64,000 bases of DNA, taken from positions 44,040,912 through 44,104,911 of the forward strand of contig NC_134420.1 of the NCBI RefSeq assembly GCF_030867145.1. Direction: 5' to 3'. The stretch is from Opisthocomus hoazin (Eukaryota > Chordata > Aves > Opisthocomiformes > Opisthocomidae). Position numbers and translations under genes: made by a program. Below the pieces are notes generated by a model. The model was not told the origin of the DNA. It ran no database searches and saw only the letters and a program-made list of their open reading frames with translations. Positions 13,120 through 25,900 of this stretch are shown here, piece by piece. The first letter of the stretch is position 1; every line of letters begins with the position of its first letter.

Positions 13120-15190
13120 AGGTGAGAAACTATTTTCCCCACTTTTCCTTAGTATCCCTCATGAGGGCTAAGAAACATGCCCACATTTCTTGGAAAATAT
13201 TTTGCAGAGACGAAGCTATTTTTCTTATTGCTCATAAAATACATCAAAAAATAGAATCTTTTATCTGTCTGTCTTTGTACTTTCCTGTTTATGCTTCTGT
13301 GTTTGTTTTCTGAGGTGTTCTTTTCCTGGTTCTTGGTTGTATTGGATAAAGCTGAGCTCGTAGTGGAGATCTGTGGAATTTCAAGGGATTTAAGGCAAAA
13401 AATGATTGTTACCCACCCTAAATTAGGCTGCAGCTGAACACAATGAGCTTGGGGAGTGTTCTAGTCTCTCAAAAGATGAGGATCTGCTTGTCAACCTTTT
13501 TTAGACAAAACTTGATTGTATTGTTTAAAATGAAACAAATAATAAAAATCTGTACCTTAGTTGCTGGAAGCTGGACCTTTATATGCTTAGTTGGCAACAG
13601 AAAGGAAAAAGTTCTGTGCGCTTCTTAGTTCCTAAAAAAATCAGCGCATTTGTTTTAAAAGTTTTAAAACATCATTTCGTCTGTTGGCTAGAGAAGTGCT
13701 TGTCCTTTGACAGATTGCTGTGACAGAATATTAACTGCAAAAGGAGTCAATGTAAAAAATATTTCTGAAAAATAGATGTAAAAAATTTAAGAAAACAACA
13801 TACCTGCCTACTAAAATACTAGGTTTATTAGGTAGGGAGCTGGAAAGTCAAGATAAATGTCTGGTTTGCACTAAAAAGTACCACCTTAGATGCTTGTAAC
13901 TGAGCCCACCGAGAAATAATGTTGAACAGGCGACCTGTATTGCATTTTTGCCCTTACAGTAAACATAAGATCTTTGACTGGTGTCTATTTGATATAGAGG
14001 CTGATAGAACTCATACAGTGAATACAAACCAAAAAGAAGGGAGCAAGATATTGTCAAGTCTGAGGGCTGCGTGAGATTGTTTTTAAGCTGATATTGCAAG
14101 ACAAGCTTTAAAGAAACTCAAATCAAATACTAGTTAGCAATGACAAAGCTAATGGAAGGCTTGTCTCAATACTTAGTTTTTGTCATGAAAAACTAACTGC
14201 ACTTCAGAGCTGAGTGCTATTGACAGAGTAACTAGGGGCTATTGAGAATGTTTTCGAATAAGGACATCTTTCAAAGCTGTTGCATGTAGCTACTCCAGGC
14301 TGCTTACAGTTTTCAAATGTGTTAGATCATGTTTAGAAGCAGCTTTTCCTGCTGAGAAGGCTAATTCTCTGGCCAAGGCACTAGCAAGTACGTATGCTTC
14401 CTGTATGTCAAACAGCACTTAGCTAGTCCGCTAAAACATAGCATGTTTTGTTAGAATAATAAATGGGATTTTCGATTACCACAAACTCCCACCCAAACCC
14501 CGTAGCTTCAGCTATAAAAGGCTGCTCTCTGTCAGATTTCAGCATGTCTAGTCTCTGTCGTTAAGGCAGTGACACAGCAGATATGCGAGTTGCCATTTTA
14601 AGGGTCAGCTATTAAAGTACACAGGTTGTATTTCATAGATTCTTCATGTGTCATCTAGTCTAATTCCTTTTCAAAACTTCATCCTAGTATTTTACGAGGT
14701 CATTAACAACACCACCCCCATTTAGTTTTTGATGACATTATGGAGATACTTTTGAAAATAATTAAGGGATTTTTTTTGTTTTCTTGTATCTGGAGAAGGT
14801 GGAGTGAAAATATGCTCTGTGCGTGGTGTAGAGACAGACAGTGTATCAGCAACAGTGATGACTGCTTTTTCAGAAGAAAAGAATTTTAACCCTCCAAGTG
14901 CTTGGCACCTGTTTGCAAAGCTTTTTAAAGTAAGCCTTTAAATAAATGAAGAGACTTCATTGTGTGTTTCTCTGAATTATGCAGGAGACTTCTTAATTCT
15001 TTCTTTTGTTCAGCTTCATTATGTCATTCTGAATTTGGCTGGAGATTCAGTTTCATTTGCTGGCCTGTGGTGGTGCAGTTCCCCCTCAAACCTCCTGACC
15101 ACTCGCTCATGATATGGTCCTACGTGTGTGGTCCCTTTTCTTTGCTGTAACTTGTAAAGTCACTTTGTCCAAGAGGCACAGTGTCACAAA
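13120..15190. other. Unassigned noncoding DNA
   Basis: No gene is seen. At about 14632-14675 the text TTTCATAGATTCTT followed by TCATCTAGTCTAATTCC resembles a badly decayed antisense CR1 3' end, but it is too short to call separately. Confidence 0.45.
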
Positions 15191-15264
15191 GTCACAGTGG
15201 CCTGCAATACATGCATCAAGGAAACCTGGAAACTGCTTCTGGCTCTGATACGAAAAGTGCCCCT

Positions 15265-15370
15265 TGCACATTGTCTCGGAACCTGTGCCTCTCGTTCATC
15301 ATCTGTGGAATGGACATAATGATACTGACCTCTGTTGTAAACCACTCTGTGTAAGTGCTAGGCGACACTG
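15265..15370 (+). repeat. MIR SINE fragment
   Basis: The segment contains the recognisable MIR core/3' phrase: a CTGTGCCTC-like stretch, then TCATCTGTGGAATGG, then an ATAATGATACTGACCTC-like stretch, then a degenerate AAGTGCTAGGCG. These occur in the order and spacing of the MIR consensus (…TGTGCCTCAGTTTCCTCATC…). Divergence is high, as expected for an element older than the amniote radiation. The element is 5'-truncated or decayed, and weak similarity may extend left to about 15200. Confidence 0.65.
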
Positions 15371-15374
15371 CTAT

Positions 15375-18300
15375 CAGTTTAAATTTGCACACACATATAT
15401 ACAGGCAAGAGAGCAGCAGATACCAGACAGAATGGTGCAAGGGAACTTTGCTGAATAAAACACAGATGTGGGTGCTGAAAATAAAATGCAAAAGGGATTT
15501 TTGTCCTAGGAGAAAGGATTGCACAGTAGAAGACTTACCAAATGTATGGAAAACAGTGGTTTTGGCAGCACAAAAATTATATCTTTAAGTAGTGCTTGCC
15601 AAATCGTTGAGCCTGCTTAATTGAAAATACCAGCTTAATTCCACAATTAAGTTTGAAAAGACCAGCCAGATATGTCTCCTGGCTGAACTGGCTGAATCTA
15701 AGTCATTACCATATAGAGAGAGAGAGGCAGCAGCACCTGGTCTGTAAACCTTGAGGCAGTATGTGCATGCCATTCTGCTGGAAAATAAATTATTCATTTT
15801 TGGGAAAGAGGGGGGACTCACCATGTTTTTGCATGATCTTCAAGGGTTCCTTTCCACAATTAGAGCTTGATAAGAATTATTCTACAAAATGCTGTTTTCT
15901 CAGTCATTGCTGATTCATTAAAACACCTATTGTTGATCTTCATGAAAATTTTTTTTCCTAGGTTTAGTTCAGAAAGCAAACTACCTAAAGCAACTAATGA
16001 TTGATGGATATACATTAAAATAAGATATAAGATACACAGGACTAAAATCTGTCCTGAATTAGGCAGACCCCTGGGTTCTGGAGATATTGCTCTTTCCAGT
16101 CTAATAAATATTTATTTATAGAAACCAGAATAGCTGTAAGCGTCAAGTGAGCTAAGGATGTACATTTCCAATTCATGTGCCAATGGCTCAGGGGAGAGGA
16201 GCATGGCAAGAAAGGCACTCCATGAGTGATCAAGACTAGAAGTAGCTCCCACAATCAACCTGTATTCTTTTCTGACTCCCAGTACAGTTTCAAATCCACT
16301 TCATTTTAGTCTTCCTTAGACTTATATACTGGCATGGAGCTTTGATTCCAATATTAAGCCTTCAAACTGTTTAAAAAAGAAAAATCTAAGGATGTATATA
16401 ACATGTAAATAAAACAAGCTAGTATGCTAAACTCAGCACCTAAAATTAGTGTTAGACATATTTGAATTGCAACAGCATATTTTCTTGAACTTTCTTGAAT
16501 GACTTATAAATTGATTTGTGTTTTTCTCTGTGTTCTTACTGAGTGTTAATTGTTGATGGAATATTAGTGAGGGTTTTTGTATTATTCTTATAAACTTATT
16601 ACCTCATGGTTTGCACTGATCCTTGATAAGTTCAGACCCTGGACAGCAGTGACCTAATCAAATGTATGAAGATAAAATAAGGTTCTGAGAAACATTCTTT
16701 GATTTGTCTGGTGCTTTCATTAGTATGGGACAACCGTAGGGAAGGCAGAGTTTGTAGAGAACCTCAAGAAAGCTTCAGTCTGTGGAATGGTATTTCCCTC
16801 TAGACCTGAAAATTATACGTTCTGATAGTGAAATTTGATAGCACTGGGAGCCAGGAAAAACACCAGTTTGGCAGGGCTCAATTTTTTTTTTTAACCAATA
16901 TTTTTATAGACTGGAGAAGGCCTCAGGGATTATGATTAGCCTGTCTTGGATTTATTAGTGTTGGGTAATTAAGGATCCTTGATCAGCAAAATAACTTATC
17001 CTGACAGCCTAGTGGAAGGAAGTCCAGTGTTTCACTTGTCCCTGCAGGGAGCTGAGAAAAGAATCATTTTGGTAGATTAAATCCTTTTATAAGAAAAAAT
17101 GCTAGATGTATTGAATACTTAGAGGTGGTTATCTCCTGGGCCAGGATGTATGGTGCCTTATTCCAGCCTTTCAAAGCATTTTACTGAAAGCGAGGAAAAT
17201 GTGATCTGTGCCATAAGACTCTGTTTAAGCCCTTCTCATCTTATTGATGGTTCATAACTGCTAGCTGTGCCATAAGGAAAATTTAGCTTTTTTTCTTAAA
17301 ACCAAAATCAGACATCTTTACATCTACAATTTAAACTTCCCACAGAAATGTACTAATGATTAAAAGGCCAAATAGATCTTTTCTGTTGATCTGTGTAGTT
17401 CTATGATCAGACAAATTGTAAACAAGTAACTCAATTTTAATTACCCATATTTTAAATCTAACTTCATAAATGAATTTATATTATCTGCTAAAATGGAAAT
17501 GCAATTACCCGTGTTCAACAAAGACTAGAGAATGAATAATTAAATGGAATGTAGAATGTGTATATTGGAAATGGTTCAAACTTCCTTCTGAAAATTGTTT
17601 CAAGTAATCCTAAAAGATCTTCACACAGGGTACTAAAATACTCAGGAATATACTATTGCAACATGATTATTTTGCAAACTAAACCTCTATGAATATTTGC
17701 ATTGTTTGTAATCAAAAAACTTCAGAGTTGGTTATACTATCAGACATCATTTGCTACAGTTTATTTGCAGCATTTTAACAATCTCTTCTAAGCCATCTTA
17801 GAATCAAAATTAGATTCAAATGGGATGAAATAGGCAATACTTCAATAACAAATAAAATTCTGTTCAGTGAGCCTTTAGAAGATGAGTAAAGATGTAGGTC
17901 ATATTACCAGCCATTTGATATAAAATCTATGAATCTAATGGCAGCTCTGTGGTACTGAGAGTAAAAAAAAGTCCAATAATGTTTCCCCATTGTTATGAGT
18001 CATACAATAGTACCCTTTTTGGGTGCTAATGCAATATAAATAATATCCTTTTCTAAGGGGAGGAAAAATATTGTTCTTTAAGATTAAAGAGACTAGGGGT
18101 GTAGATGTATGGGGAGGGAATGGAGACTGATATCTAAGTATTCACTTGACTAGCTCATCAAGTGTGTGTGCCAGGGCATTAACTTTAACTCCAAGAAACA
18201 AATCTAGAACATATTGAAACACAGCAGGAAAAACTAGATTAAAAAAACCACACAAATAAAATGTGAGCTTCTGAGAGTGAGGGTTTTTGTTTTTAAATAA

Positions 18301-20000
18301 ATGTGAGGGAGCTAAAAAGGCAGAATGGTACTTTAATGGCTCCCAGGCTTTGCAGTGAGATAATTCCTGCTGCAGTGATGAGGAGGAAGACTGTCAAGAG
18401 TTCTCTTGAGAGCAGTGCAGAGGCTGGGAGGAGCAGGGTCTGCAGCACAGCAGCAGTGAGTGGGGTTTGGTCTGCTTATTACCTGTGATTATATTGCATG
18501 CTTATAAATTATGTCTTGGAGCTGCCCAGAAATGTCGGCACAAGGTTAGTCTTGAAGCTACCTTAGCACCTTTTTCCTCTCACAATCATTCCTCTGCTGC
18601 ACCTATTACAGGCATGCCGCTGAAACTTGCCTCAAGAGGTGTTTAGTTCTTGGTGCAGGTCTCACTCTGCTCCTGTTGACTTCTCATGTTTCACTTCTAA
18701 TGGAAAAACAAATGTGCGGGTCTGGAGTCGCTAATAAGCTTCAGGCCCAGTATCTTCCCATGTTATGTGGGCTGGTTTTATTTTTGGTGTGGGTTTTTTT
18801 TTTTTTTCTTCTTTCTGGTTCAGTGATTTCCGCAAGGGAAGTGTCATGTGGTAAACTGGATGAAGCCAAGCAGAATTCTTGGAAGCAGCAAAACCATTTG
18901 AAATGTGTGTGTCTCATTTGAGATTCAAAGGTTTAAAAAAGGGCTGTGTTACTGTAAAGAAGGGGGAATAATCTTGCTCCTCAGCTTCCTGCCAAATAAT
19001 TAAAATTTTATTGGTATTGCCTGTGAAGTTCAGGTTGCTGTTACTGTATTGTCGAGTGCTAAAGTATTTTTTGTGTGCTGGAAAGCTGATTAAGATCTGA
19101 GCACCAGTAATATTATTCAGGTGCATATTAAATTCATTTTTCAAGAAGCTAACATGAATATTTTGCCTTCCTGAGAAACGATAAAAAAAAAATCTTAACA
19201 AATTTGAACTGCTTTATCCTGGCTGCAATTTTTGAAATATAGCTTTAAAAGAGTAAAGACGCCAAAATTTTCAGGAATGCATCAAGAGCTTTAAAGATGT
19301 GTGGCTTTATTTTCTAAAAGGCTAAGTAAGATATATGTGGCCTAAAAGTGACATTAAAAAATTTATTGATTTTTATGTGGAGAGGGCTAGACTGCTTGAT
19401 ATTGTCTTAGAGTTTTGTTGGATTTTTTGCTCCTATTTGAAATATGAAAAATTCCCAACACTGAATATGAGAAGAAAAGGTTCTTTTTGTACAGGAAACA
19501 AAGCATCAAGTAGTGATTTCTTTGCACTAAAGCTTGATGGCAAACTTTAAACATGAATTTACAGGAATTATTTATGATAGCCCCAGGGAATGAAGTCCCA
19601 CTTAATGACAAAGCATGGATAATAGTGACAAAGTAGATGGGCAGTAGGAACATTGGGGTCAAGATCCACAACTCTATTTGCTGATACAATTCAAACCAAT
19701 TTTGGAGAAATCAACGGTAAATGCCAGCTGTTTTGCAGATCCTAAAAACAGAGCAGCTGAACACAGTACTGTGTTTTGGTATTAGTGTTATATTTCTATG
19801 GTTATTGATGTTAGCGTTGTCAGAAAGAGAGACTTAGCATGTGAAGTCACGCACAGATGCACACAAAAGTCCTGAGCATCTCCTCCCTACCCCAAAACAC
19901 ATACTGTGTTACCATGTGAGTTTGAGTGCAGGCCTGCAAAGCAGTGTACCAGCAATGTGGCAGGTATGTCAGAGGATATTAAAGAATTGTGACATGACCT
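15375..20000. other. Unassigned noncoding DNA
   Basis: I see no gene or recognisable transposon. About 17280-18060 is notably A+T-rich with TAAT/ATTA homeodomain-type cores, which could equally be base composition. T-runs occur at 16880-16891 and 18787-18808. Open frames are short and without family similarity. Confidence 0.5.
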
Positions 20001-20003
20001 CCT

Positions 20004-20815
20004 ATATCACAGAATATCACAGAATATCACAGAATAGTAGGGGTTGGAAGGGACCTCTGTGGGTCATCTAGTCCAACCCTCCTGCCGAAGCAGGGTCACC
20101 TACAGCAGGCTGCACAGGACCTTGTCCAGGTGGGTCTTGAATATCTCCAGAGAGGGAGACTCCACCACCTCCCTGGGCAGCCTGTTCCAGTGCTCCGTCA
20201 CCCTCAGAGGGAAGAAGTTCTTCCTCATGTTCAGACGGAACTTCCTGTGCCTCAGTTTGTGCCCATTGCCCCTTGTCCTGTCACTGGGCACCACTAAAAA
20301 GAGCTTGGCCCCATCCTCCTGACACCCACCCTTCAGATATTTGTAGGCATTTATAAGGTCCCCTCGCAGCCTTCTCTTCTTCAGGCTGAACAAGCCCAGT
20401 TCCCTCAACCTCTCCTCGTAGGGGAGATGCTCCAGTCCCCTCACCATCCTTGTAGCCCTCCGCTGGACTCTCTCCAGTAGCTCTTCATCTTTCTTGAACT
20501 GGGGGGCCCAAAACTGGACACAGTACTCCAGATGAGGCCTCACCAGGGCAGTGTAGAGGGGAAGGAGAACCTCCCTCAACCTGCTGGCCACACTCTTCTT
20601 GATGCACCCCAGGATCCCATTGGCTTTCTTGGCAGCCAGGGCACACTGCTGGCTCATGGTTAACCTGTCGTCCACCAGGACACCCAGGTCCCTCTCCGCA
20701 GAGCTGCTCTCCAGCAGGTCCACCCCAAGCCTGTACTGGTGCATGAGGTTGTTCCTCCCCCGGTGCAGGACCCTGCACTTGCCCTTGTTGAACCTCATCA
20801 GGTTCCTGAGGTTAT
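20004..20815 (-). mobile_element. CR1 LINE, 5'-truncated, well preserved
   Basis: This is the 3' part of a CR1 non-LTR retrotransposon. The minus strand is open for 240 codons (20822-20100) and encodes the C-terminal part of the ORF2 reverse transcriptase. Family landmarks visible in the translation include [56 protein letters not shown] and [20 protein letters not shown]. The ORF stop is followed by the short CR1 3' untranslated region (GGTTGGAAGGGACC in antisense), and the end carries three copies of ATCACAGAAT at 20011-20040, the terminal short repeat typical of CR1. The catalytic RT core and the endonuclease are missing through 5' truncation, so the copy cannot move itself. The uninterrupted frame suggests a comparatively young insertion. 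Confidence 0.95.
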
Positions 20816-20819
20816 ATGA

Positions 20820-22205
20820 CATATAACAGCGCTATTAGGTACTCCTTCCATCACTTATTGACAGGTTAGATTTTTTTTTTAAATTTATTTTAAGAATTGA
20901 TTCTTGCAGCTAGAAATATGTGGAGAGTGCTGAACGAGACAGTCAGTAGTATCCTTTTAGGGTGCTTGGGCAGACAGGAAAGGGGCTTGGGAGGAAGAAA
21001 AGAATGTGCCCAGGGCGTGGTATCAGGGCCGCACAAGGAGATACAGAGAGGCAGCCAGGAACAGCCCAGCTGGTGAGGGAGAGTCTGGAGAAAGCCTTAG
21101 AGAAGGGGCACGGGGCAGGAAGGGTTTGGTAAGAGCTGCCTCAAGCAAAAGAGGGGAGAAATTGGATTGCTACAGGCTGAATAGGTTTGCTGTGGGCTGT
21201 AACAAGCTGAGGGAGAATGAGGTAACAGCTGATACAGGCAGGCCAGAAGTTAACTGCTGCTTAAGGACTCCACAGGCTCCTATTCAGCCCCTGTCAAAAC
21301 AGCATGAACATTGCAAACTCCTCTGCGGCCATCTAATGGATATGATGCACGATTTCTAGTCGTATTGGGAATCAGTCTAAGAAGTTTACAGTACAATATG
21401 CAACAAAATATATCTAATGGCATTATCCAGTATGGTTACAGCATGCAAAAAACAAATCAGCAGCAATTTAAGAACACAATAATAAATTTAACTTCAGCTA
21501 AGCAAGTTCATTTTTTAAATCCTTGGAGACTCTGCAGGATATTTTAATGGGTCTTTTGTGATGTGGATATTTCTTCAGTTTGAAAACTGAACTAAATAGG
21601 TTCATTTTGCATAACTTAGGAAGGAGCCTTCATACGGTAATGATTTTAGGTTACTGCTAAGCTAGACCAGATGTGGATGAATGGCTTAATAGTGAAATGC
21701 TGCATATCCCATTACAAAGCTTTTTAGGCCTATATATTTACCCTCTTGGCAATAAGCTTGCAATTAAAAAGTCCTTAATACATAGTTATATGTCAAAAAA
21801 GGCAAGAATAGTTCCACCACAGTTCTTGATGATTTTGGGGAACCTTTGAAGCTAGTCATTGACAAAATAAATTGATGGAACTATCTGTAATTAGGAATAA
21901 CTGAATTTGTGTATCATTGCCACCTGGACAGCGTCTCCCTCTGTGTTACAGAGGTTAGCAGAGAATCATACTGAAACCATAAACTAAACTTATTTTCTGG
22001 GTGAAGAGAAGGAAAGGGTGTGATGAAGACAGCTGCCAAATAAGGACTGAACTTTCTGAAATACCAGCTGTAGTCTTTAAGATATGAACAGTTCTTGTCT
22101 AAACAGAAGGCATTATTGGCTAGCACAGATCCCAAAAACTTATTATTTTCTGAAATATCAGAAATAACAAAAGATAATTTATCAACCTTTCTTCTTCTTG
22201 ATGTA
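20820..22205. other. Unassigned DNA with purine-rich segment
   Basis: The segment between two CR1 copies holds a purine-rich, relatively GC-rich block at about 20975-21300. A 117-codon plus-strand frame covers 21006-21359; its translation is rich in Arg, Gly and Glu and matches no family I know. The block ends near 21345 and A+T-rich DNA follows. It may be a fragment of an unrecognised retroelement. No poly-A tail or direct repeats were confirmed. Confidence 0.35.
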
Positions 22206-22206
22206 T

Positions 22207-22945
22207 AATATAGAATAGAAAAGTTCAGTTGGAAGGGACCTACAATGATCGTCTAGTCCAATTGCCTGATCACTGCAGGGCTGAACAAAAGTTAGAGTGT
22301 GTTATTAAGGGCATTGTCCAAATGCCTCTTAAACAGACAGGCTTGGGCCATCGACCACCGCTCTAGAAGGCCTGTTCCAGTGTCTGACCACCCTCTCGGT
22401 AAAGAAATGCTTCCTAATGTGCAGTCTAAACCTCCCCTGGTGCAGCTTTGGACTGTTCCTGTATCTCCTATCCCTGGATCCCAGGGAGCAGAGACCAGCA
22501 CCTCCCTCCACTTCCCCTCCTCAGGAAGCTGTAGAGAGCAGTGAGGTCACCCCTCGGCCTCCTTTTCTCCAAAGCAGACAAGCCCAAAGTCCTCAGCCTT
22601 TCCTCACAGGACGTGCCTTCCAGCCCTTCACCAACGTTGTTGCCCTCCTATGGGCACATTCGAGGACCTTCATATCGTTATTAAATTGTGGGGCCCAGAA
22701 CTGCACACAGTACTCAAGGTGAGGCCATACCAATGCTAAATACAGTGGGATTATAATCACCTCTTTTGACCAGCTGGCTGTGCTGTGTTTGATGCACCCC
22801 GGGATGGGTTTGTCCTCCTGGCTGCCAGGGCACGCTGCTGGCTCGGACTGAGCCTGCTGCCAGCCAGCACCCCCAGATCCCTTTCTGCAGTGCTGCTCTC
22901 CAGTCACTCCTCTCCCAGTTTATACATGTCCAGCATTGCTCAGCT
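22207..22945 (-). mobile_element. CR1 LINE, older diverged copy
   Basis: This is a second minus-strand CR1, more decayed than the one at 20.0 kb. It starts on the left with a CR1 3' end (AGTTGGAAGGGACC, then CGTCTAGTCCAATTGCC). The minus-strand frame at 22907-22593 retains the motifs [13 protein letters not shown] and AHRRAT of the RT C-terminal region. The reading frame is split among at least three frames (a second piece at 22511-22329 holds a KHFFTERVVRHWNRPSRAVV motif), showing indels since insertion. The right end is a 5' truncation near 22945. Confidence 0.92.
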
Positions 22946-22949
22946 TTAT

Positions 22950-25900
22950 GTTATATTTTTATATAAAGATAGATGTGAAATGGTTAAAATGATTGGGCTT
23001 ACAAGCTCAGATAGTCTTGAAAGCTTGGTTGCATTTGTTGCCTAGTCCTCTATTCTTAATTCACTTGTGAGTGTCCTCTTTTTTGTTTAGACAAGTGTTT
23101 TGCAGTCAGAAATGCTACATGAACCCTTTAACAATGATGGATCTTTCGCTAAATGTTATGGAGGTCCTCAGTCAATTAACTAATGAAGTTTTATTGCATC
23201 CATTTTCTCCACCATTAATTTTCTCTATATGTCAGTGCTTTGAATAAAACAAAATTTAAGTAAACAGATGATAAGAACATAATTAAAATCCATGTTTCTG
23301 TAGAATATTTATGTCTTTACTTAAAAATAATTATCAGTGTATCTGTCTATATCATGAAACAATATATCTGTCCTGTATTTACTTCAGCATCAGTCTGCAC
23401 AGAAAAATCTTTTCTGAAGCTTTATGCCATGATTTTAAAACAAAGAAATGGGAGGGGAGGATTATTTTCACTGACTTTGCAATATCTGAAATATTAAATG
23501 TAAAGAATAGGCTACTTGCATCTGCGAAACAACAAACTACTAATACAAGTAGTTACGTTACCTTCTGAAAATAATAGTGACAGCCTTCTGGCATGGAGCT
23601 CAATTTAATCAATTCTGACTTTGCATCCTTCATTAAGAATCTGTTTCCCTGGACTATTAGATCACAATACTGAATTATGAGCTGAGTAATACATCCAAGC
23701 ATGGTAAAACTACATGTTTAAAACATCAGTTGAGGACTTTAATTAAAATTCGAGCATAAATGGCATTTTCTGTGTGTGGAACTAAAAGCAGCCACATTCC
23801 AGTAGCAGTAAGTCCAGCTGACAGATAAATTTATTGCCTAAGGTAGAGTACTCTACTAATGTTGCCCTACTGCTTTAGAGGCCTGAGCTCTCCGTATCAA
23901 TGCACTATATGGTGCAAAGGTATCAAGTCCGTTTACTATTATTTCAGGGTTTCTACAGTGCACTTCATTACAGAATTGCTAGTGCCAGACTTGTCCTGGC
24001 ACTCTTGCAAAGAGATTTTAATACATGCATTCCAGTTTTTACGAACTGTGGGACATTATTTTAACTTTACTTTTTCATACCCTGGTAGTCACTGATGTGC
24101 ATCTTTTAAAAATGTGCTAAAACATACAGCATATTTTTAGTCCAGTATAGAACTTCCAAGTGCTAACCAGCCAAAGCTTGAATATGGGCCTGTTCAGAGT
24201 TGTCAGCATATCAGTTTTGCAGAAATCAAGCTCAACACTTGTACAATTTTGGAAAGTAACTATTGAAGGACCCTTCCTGCTGATCCAGCTCTCCAACTTT
24301 CCTAAAGGTTTTCACCCTTTCTAAAGCCTCCATAAAAACAATGCACCTAAACTTGCATTAGTTCCATTGACAGCAATGAAAGTTACGAAGTGCTATGATG
24401 ACTTACAGATTTATACTGCTACCTCAGTTATCAATGCTTTTCATTCTAGACTGTAATTTATATTGATCCAGTCTTAATTCATTCATTGAGCAGCACCCGT
24501 CACTTCTTACTTCATGGAATTAAACCACAGGCACTTTTGAATGAAAGGTAATGGCTGTGAAAATGAAAATAAAGCATTTAGCTTTAAGGTAACTTCCAAT
24601 CATTCAGAATTTGTCTCCTGCTTAGATTTTGGCAGAACTGAAGTTCAGTGAACACCGGTGTATCATCCAAGCCTCAAGAGTGCAGAAAATTAGAAACACT
24701 CCTTCTTACGCTCAATAGCCAGCACAGTGTTTCCTAAGGTAACTAGTTTCATTGACTTAAGAAAGTTATGATGATAGTGAATCTCACAGAGGCAACAGAT
24801 AGCAGCAGACACCAAAAGTGTAACAGTGTTTTCTAGTACTTAATTCTTCATTTGGGTCAGGTCAGAAATGCCACAAGAATGTGTTCCCATAGTACTTCAG
24901 AATTTCCAAATGCAGAAAGAAGTAAACAGAGAGCAAAGTAGGACAAAACTTTCCAGAAATTCACATCACAAATTGTTTTGAGGCCCAACAAAGTATTTAG
25001 GCTAATCCACTTATTAGCCACAGGAATGCTTCTTTTCCCTTTTGAGAAGACTGAATAACTTGAGAAGACCAAATGCCTTGAAAAGGCCAATATCTTCTGC
25101 TATACATTAAAGCTACAGACTTCAAAGCTATCTATTTTTAGCTGCACTGCAATTTCTCACTCAGCTTTTAATTCTGTTATTCCATTTTTCTTTAGGAAAC
25201 TGTCAGTGAAAGAGACTGGAATGGGTACCAGCTTTACTGCTACCTTTAGTTTTACTATTACTACTTCATTTCTTTTTATATCTGAAAATGTTTTATTCTG
25301 AAAACTTTATACTCCTAGAACCCCTGAAAATTCTGAAGTAATGTGGTTAGGGAGATTTTTTTTTTCTCCTGAAAGATTAGAAAACGCGTGTGAAAGGAGT
25401 TGTAGATACACGGCTAGTGTTACATAGTTCTCGCTACTTCTAGGTTGTTAACATCTCATCATCCATTAACCTCTGACTCATCACAATTTTTCAGTCTTTC
25501 CAGCACTGATCAGAAATTTCTGTCCTGGAGGTCAGAAAATATTGCTTGAATTGCAGATTCTTCTTCTCATTCTTTAAAATCTATTTGTAAATTTTTAACT
25601 GCAAGTCAGTGTACTGGGGAACAAGACTGCTCAAAAAAACATTCCAAAATGTTATATTAGCTTTGTACCTACATTTCTCAGGATAAAGTAAATGAAAAGT
25701 TCTAGAACCATCCAAAATATCTTTTAGAATCAGTTTCTAAAAGGTTTTAAAATTTTGAAACAAGAAAAAGCTCTACAATAAAATACTTCTTTTTCCACTT
25801 TCCTGTTACTTTGATCAACAATTTTTATGATGCTTTACGATGCAATTATTCTTAGTAATTTCATATATATATATATGAAAATAAATACCTTTAAAAAAAC

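Noticed and set aside
14632..14675. Decayed CR1 3' end
   Set aside because: Only about 30 weakly matching bases; not enough to call a separate element.
20485..20778. 97-codon frame overlapping the CR1 ORF on the same strand
   Set aside because: It is the alternative frame of the CR1 reverse-transcriptase region, not a separate gene.
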